Assembly (NCBI GenBank): GCA_013398275.1
Contig: VZSE01005880.1
Coordinates: 374,571 to 438,570, forward strand
Length of the DNA: 64,000 nucleotides
Direction: 5' to 3'
From: Promerops cafer
Taxonomy: Eukaryota > Chordata > Aves > Passeriformes > Nectariniidae
Part shown: positions 60,705 to 64,000 of the stretch, piece by piece
Numbering within the stretch: the first letter of the stretch is position 1
How the letters are laid out: each line of letters opens with the position of its first letter
Position numbers and translations under genes: made by a program
Notes under the pieces: generated by a model
The model's input: only the letters and a program-made list of their open reading frames with translations
Database searches by the model: none
Told to the model about the DNA's origin: nothing

Positions 60705-62540
60705 TGTTGAATTCTCTCAGTCAGAGATCATTTGTAAGGATTATTTTTCCCTTAAATCACCAGTGTAATTGACAGGGACTGACTATTATGATGGCAGATT
60801 GTGCTCATTGAATTCTTGTTTGACACAATCTAGAGAGCCCCTGCAGGGAACACAAAGACACTCGGTAGACAAAACAGCCAAAGAGGTCCTCAGCCAAGGG
60901 AGAGCAGGTAGAGAACTTCCAATTCCATGACTATAACTCCTTTTCTTCTACTGACTGCTCAGTTTCAGCAGATTTCCTTAAACACTCAACCTTTTGTTCT
61001 TCTCTTCATTATTTCCTCAAGAACTTTTAAGTAGAACTCCCTTGGGATTATAATGTCTGAACCCTTTTTAAAGTAAGAGCTTTTGTTTAAATAAACTTTC
61101 CCCTTTTCATTAAAATCACTTTGCTCTTGTAAATTAAAACTAACCTTTGGAATATAATAGTGATTATAACCTGATCTTCTGCTCCACACACTGAACTGGG
61201 GCACCTGATCTAGTTCAGAGTGCTATAAAGAATGTTATCCTTTAACTACAGTTTAAACATGATCATAAGTCTTTTTGAAATTAGGTGAACTAAACAGGCT
61301 TATTTGCAAGCACAACTTACTAAACATTTTGAAGTCATTTGCATGAAATATCTGAGATACCATGCTCCAAAGAACTGGAATTAAATGTGAAACTGGTTGT
61401 AAAATCAGTGAGGTGGCCCTGAAGGAAAATTTATTCTCTTAATAAATGTTTTCGCCATAAAAATACATTAGTTTCTTATGTCAAGAGATTAACTGTTTTC
61501 TAGCTAATATGGTTTCCTTTCCATGCAAAACCACATTGCATAATCCTTGTGAAATGAGAATACTTTTAGTCAGGAAAAAGTTTTATGTCATATATAGCCA
61601 AATTTATTATCCATTTATACTAGATAGTCCTCTTTCTAAATATGAAAACAAGATGTAACTCATGCTTTAATACAAAACCTTGCTCCTGACTTTCATTAAG
61701 ACACATATCCCAAATCTTGGAATGCATGGAGAAGGGGAAAAAAAATGCCAAAAATGCAGCAGAAATACTTATGACCCAGCCCTTACTTATACTGAACTAA
61801 ATAACAGTACGACATTTTATATTTTAGCTGTATGTTCAGATTCACACTGCATATAATCAGGCTCATCTTACCCCTAGCTGAGCTCTAGGGATTTTAAGCA
61901 GCAGAATAAAAACACTGAAAGTGGAAGCTTGGTTTTGTACAGTTAACAGTTTTGGAACACAGAGAAAGACACTTGTCTAAGGGGTAAGGCTGGGACAGCA
62001 GGGTATTTCTTAGTGGACAGCATCTAAACATCGTGGATCATCAGCTGGTAGTGTAAGTCCAGTCAATGCAGCTGCTGCCCATTTAGCTGAGTCAAGGATG
62101 CTGCCTACAGACCTGTATTCTTCTCTCCCACCTGCCCTTCCCACGGGTCTGAAGCAACTGATGGCTTTGGTGCAGGTGCAGAATGGGGAGGTGCAAGTCG
62201 TGGATCCCACCAACAAACTGCCTTGAGCAAACGGCCTTGGGAGGTCTCCAAAATAGTCTCACTGTGCTTGTCCCTCTAATTAAATGCAAATGATATAAAT
62301 GAAAAGCACCATGTTTCCTGGGTAGAAAAACTAGGAAAAACATGTCAAAATGAGCTGGGCCACGTCTGTAAGTGTCAGTTTGAGACTTCTACATTTAATG
62401 CTGAGGGCAAGACTTCTCTGTTCAGCCCTGTATTTTTTGAGAGGCTAGCAGAAGAGAAACAAGGTGTGGACCAAGGGTCAGAAGGCAAAAGGAAAAGCTG
62501 CTTAAGGTGAGGTGGCTATTTTAAACTGTTAAAAAAGTTA

Positions 62541-62800
62541 AGCAAGAGCAAAAAACCCACCAAACCGAGCAAAAATTTCTACCCCCCCAACAAACAAAAC
62601 CTAAATGCCAGCTTAAACCCGACTGAACAAGCAAAAAGAAAAGAAACAAACCACCCAGCAAAAACCCCACAACCCAAAACACACTAAAAACCCCTTAATA
62701 TTCAAAGAAATGCAAAACATGCAAAAAACCCAGCCAAACCACAGAAATCAACCAGAGACCCAATGAACATAACCCAAAATCCCCCACCTCACTACTCTTC
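62541..62800. repeat. A+C-biased low-complexity tract
   Basis: The plus strand is almost depleted of G and T. By hand count, 151 of the 180 bases in 62581-62760 are A or C. Words such as AAAACCCCAC, AACAAACAAAAC and CCAAACC recur without a fixed period. On the other strand it is a T+G-rich tract. Confidence 0.85.
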
Positions 62801-63808
62801 TGCCACCCAGTGACTGTATTACTCAGTTTTAAGAGTGGGTGCTAAATCCTGCTGTAAAGGAGTCAAACCTGCTGCTGTTCTCACATTTACAATACAGGCC
62901 AAATGCTACACGGGTACCAGAGCAGGTCAGCAACTGTAAAAATTACTAAGGAGTAGATTGCCTAATTGATTTACTCTACAGCAACCTAAGGCAGAGTCGA
63001 GTAAATTCCCCCTGCTACGCTCCCCATAGTTTTTAGAGTTGAGACATACACCTCAAAATTACTGACTGGTTTAAGAATCATGATTTCTGAATGACAAGAA
63101 CTGATCCTTTTGCTACACCTGTTACCCTGTGGTTGGAGCAAGCATCTTACTGCAATTCTTCTAGCAATTCAAAACACCTCTCATGGCTAATACCACATGA
63201 CATATTTAAAATGCCTCTATATTAATTTTCCATTCAAAATGCTCTCTATCTCCTATTTTTTAGTAGTTATATTTTCAAAGATAGCTTTGAGCAACTAAAT
63301 AATTCATCATTTTTTAGTATAAGACAGTACTTTTAAGATTACAGATACAGGGGAAGTGATGGTGTACTTTACACCCTAAAAATGTGTTTGCAAGACATTC
63401 ATATTCTTCACTTGGACTTACCAGAAAGTGCAAGTATAGACCCATATATCACACTCTCAAATTCTACATGTTTCTTTAAATGCTGATTTTTATTGCAAAG
63501 GCTTTAATTCCCCAAATGGAAGCACTAAGCACCAGCCCATTTTGTTTCTGGCAAAACTGGAGGAAAGCTTATTTCAAATTTCTAATTAAAATTCTTTCTT
63601 GCTGCCTAAGGAGCCCTGATGGGATTCCTCAGGGTAGTTGGATGGGTTTCTGATTGAATTACAACTGGCCCAATTGCGTGAATATTTCATTTAAATGTTG
63701 TCAACTGAAAACAGCAATTAACAACAACCTGAATAATAAAAAGCACTACTTTACCTTCAAGCCTCTCCTCTCCCACAGCTGATTCAATTTAAATGCTTAG
63801 TCACAGGG

Positions 63809-63862
63809 GAAAAAAAACCCAAAACAACCCAAAACAAAACAAACAAAACCAGAAACAAAAAG
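63809..63862. repeat. A-rich / (AAAAC)n simple repeat
   Basis: A run of A, then AACCC, AAAACAACCC and AAAACAAAACAAACAAAACC words. It shows the same A+C strand bias as the tract at 62541-62800. The minus-strand open frame reaching the window end (63797-64000) reads through it as Phe/Gly/Cys-rich peptide and is spurious. Confidence 0.85.
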
Positions 63863-64000
63863 CGGAGCAAGGGTCACTGTGTGGGAAGAGGAGACATCTA
63901 TAGTCCTCATCCTAGAAGTCAGAAACACTTTGCCTGGAGTTGATGACTGTGTATGTGACACTGTTGCAGAACTGCCCTCACTGTGCCTCTGACCTGCCAT

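Larger units (their letters stand above)
57401..62000. other. non-coding stretch with several exon-like minus-strand open segments
   Basis: No transposon is recognised. Three minus-strand segments with splice-like flanks are described separately in the findings (58214-58530, 60986-61222, 62105-62275, the last just beyond this block). A 92-codon plus-strand open frame lies at 58872-59150. None belongs to a family I know. A perfect 16-bp palindrome, CATACATATATGTATG, lies at 58621-58636. Confidence 0.45.

Overview
The window is vertebrate nuclear DNA, almost certainly from a bird. The evidence is four decayed copies of the avian CR1 LINE, two of them carrying the diagnostic 3' end, and a 974-bp solo LTR that resembles ERV LTRs widespread in bird genomes. 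The base composition is AT-rich, there are no dense gene arrays, and long ORFs are absent outside repeats. I cannot resolve the species. I found no convincing protein-coding gene, tRNA, rRNA, CpG island, CRISPR array or operon. The sequence reads as gene desert or the interior of one or more very large introns.

Layout. 1-3694: unique AT-rich sequence with one long T tract. 3695-5570: a ~940-bp segment present twice in direct orientation, with a single N exactly at the join. This is the strongest structural oddity here and quite possibly an assembly artefact. 6500-6930: CR1, minus strand. 6931-17436: unique sequence with a 14-bp perfect inverted repeat (7826-7905), small tandem duplications, a GC-richer patch (13560-13870) and an (AT)n microsatellite. 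17437-18081: CR1, minus strand, containing a (TGC)n expansion. 18082-32384: unique sequence. 32385-32541: two adjacent long-stem inverted repeats with TAATTA-type motifs. 32716-33516: CR1, plus strand, retaining part of the reverse-transcriptase region, broken. 39345-40318: solo ERV LTR, probably minus strand, with a near-perfect 5-bp target-site duplication. 45598-45918: CR1 3' end, plus strand. 47421-47478: (CATT)14.5. 57000-64000: several exon-like open stretches on the minus strand with splice-like flanks but in-frame stops, a nested hairpin (60588-60640) and a strongly A+C-biased tract (62541-62800).

No gene system can be assembled from this window. The observations most worth checking are the duplication with N, the 32.4-kb hairpin pair, and whether anything on the minus strand of 58-62.3 kb is transcribed. 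Most long open frames here are chance or lie inside repeats, and none matched a protein family I recognise apart from CR1 reverse transcriptase remnants.
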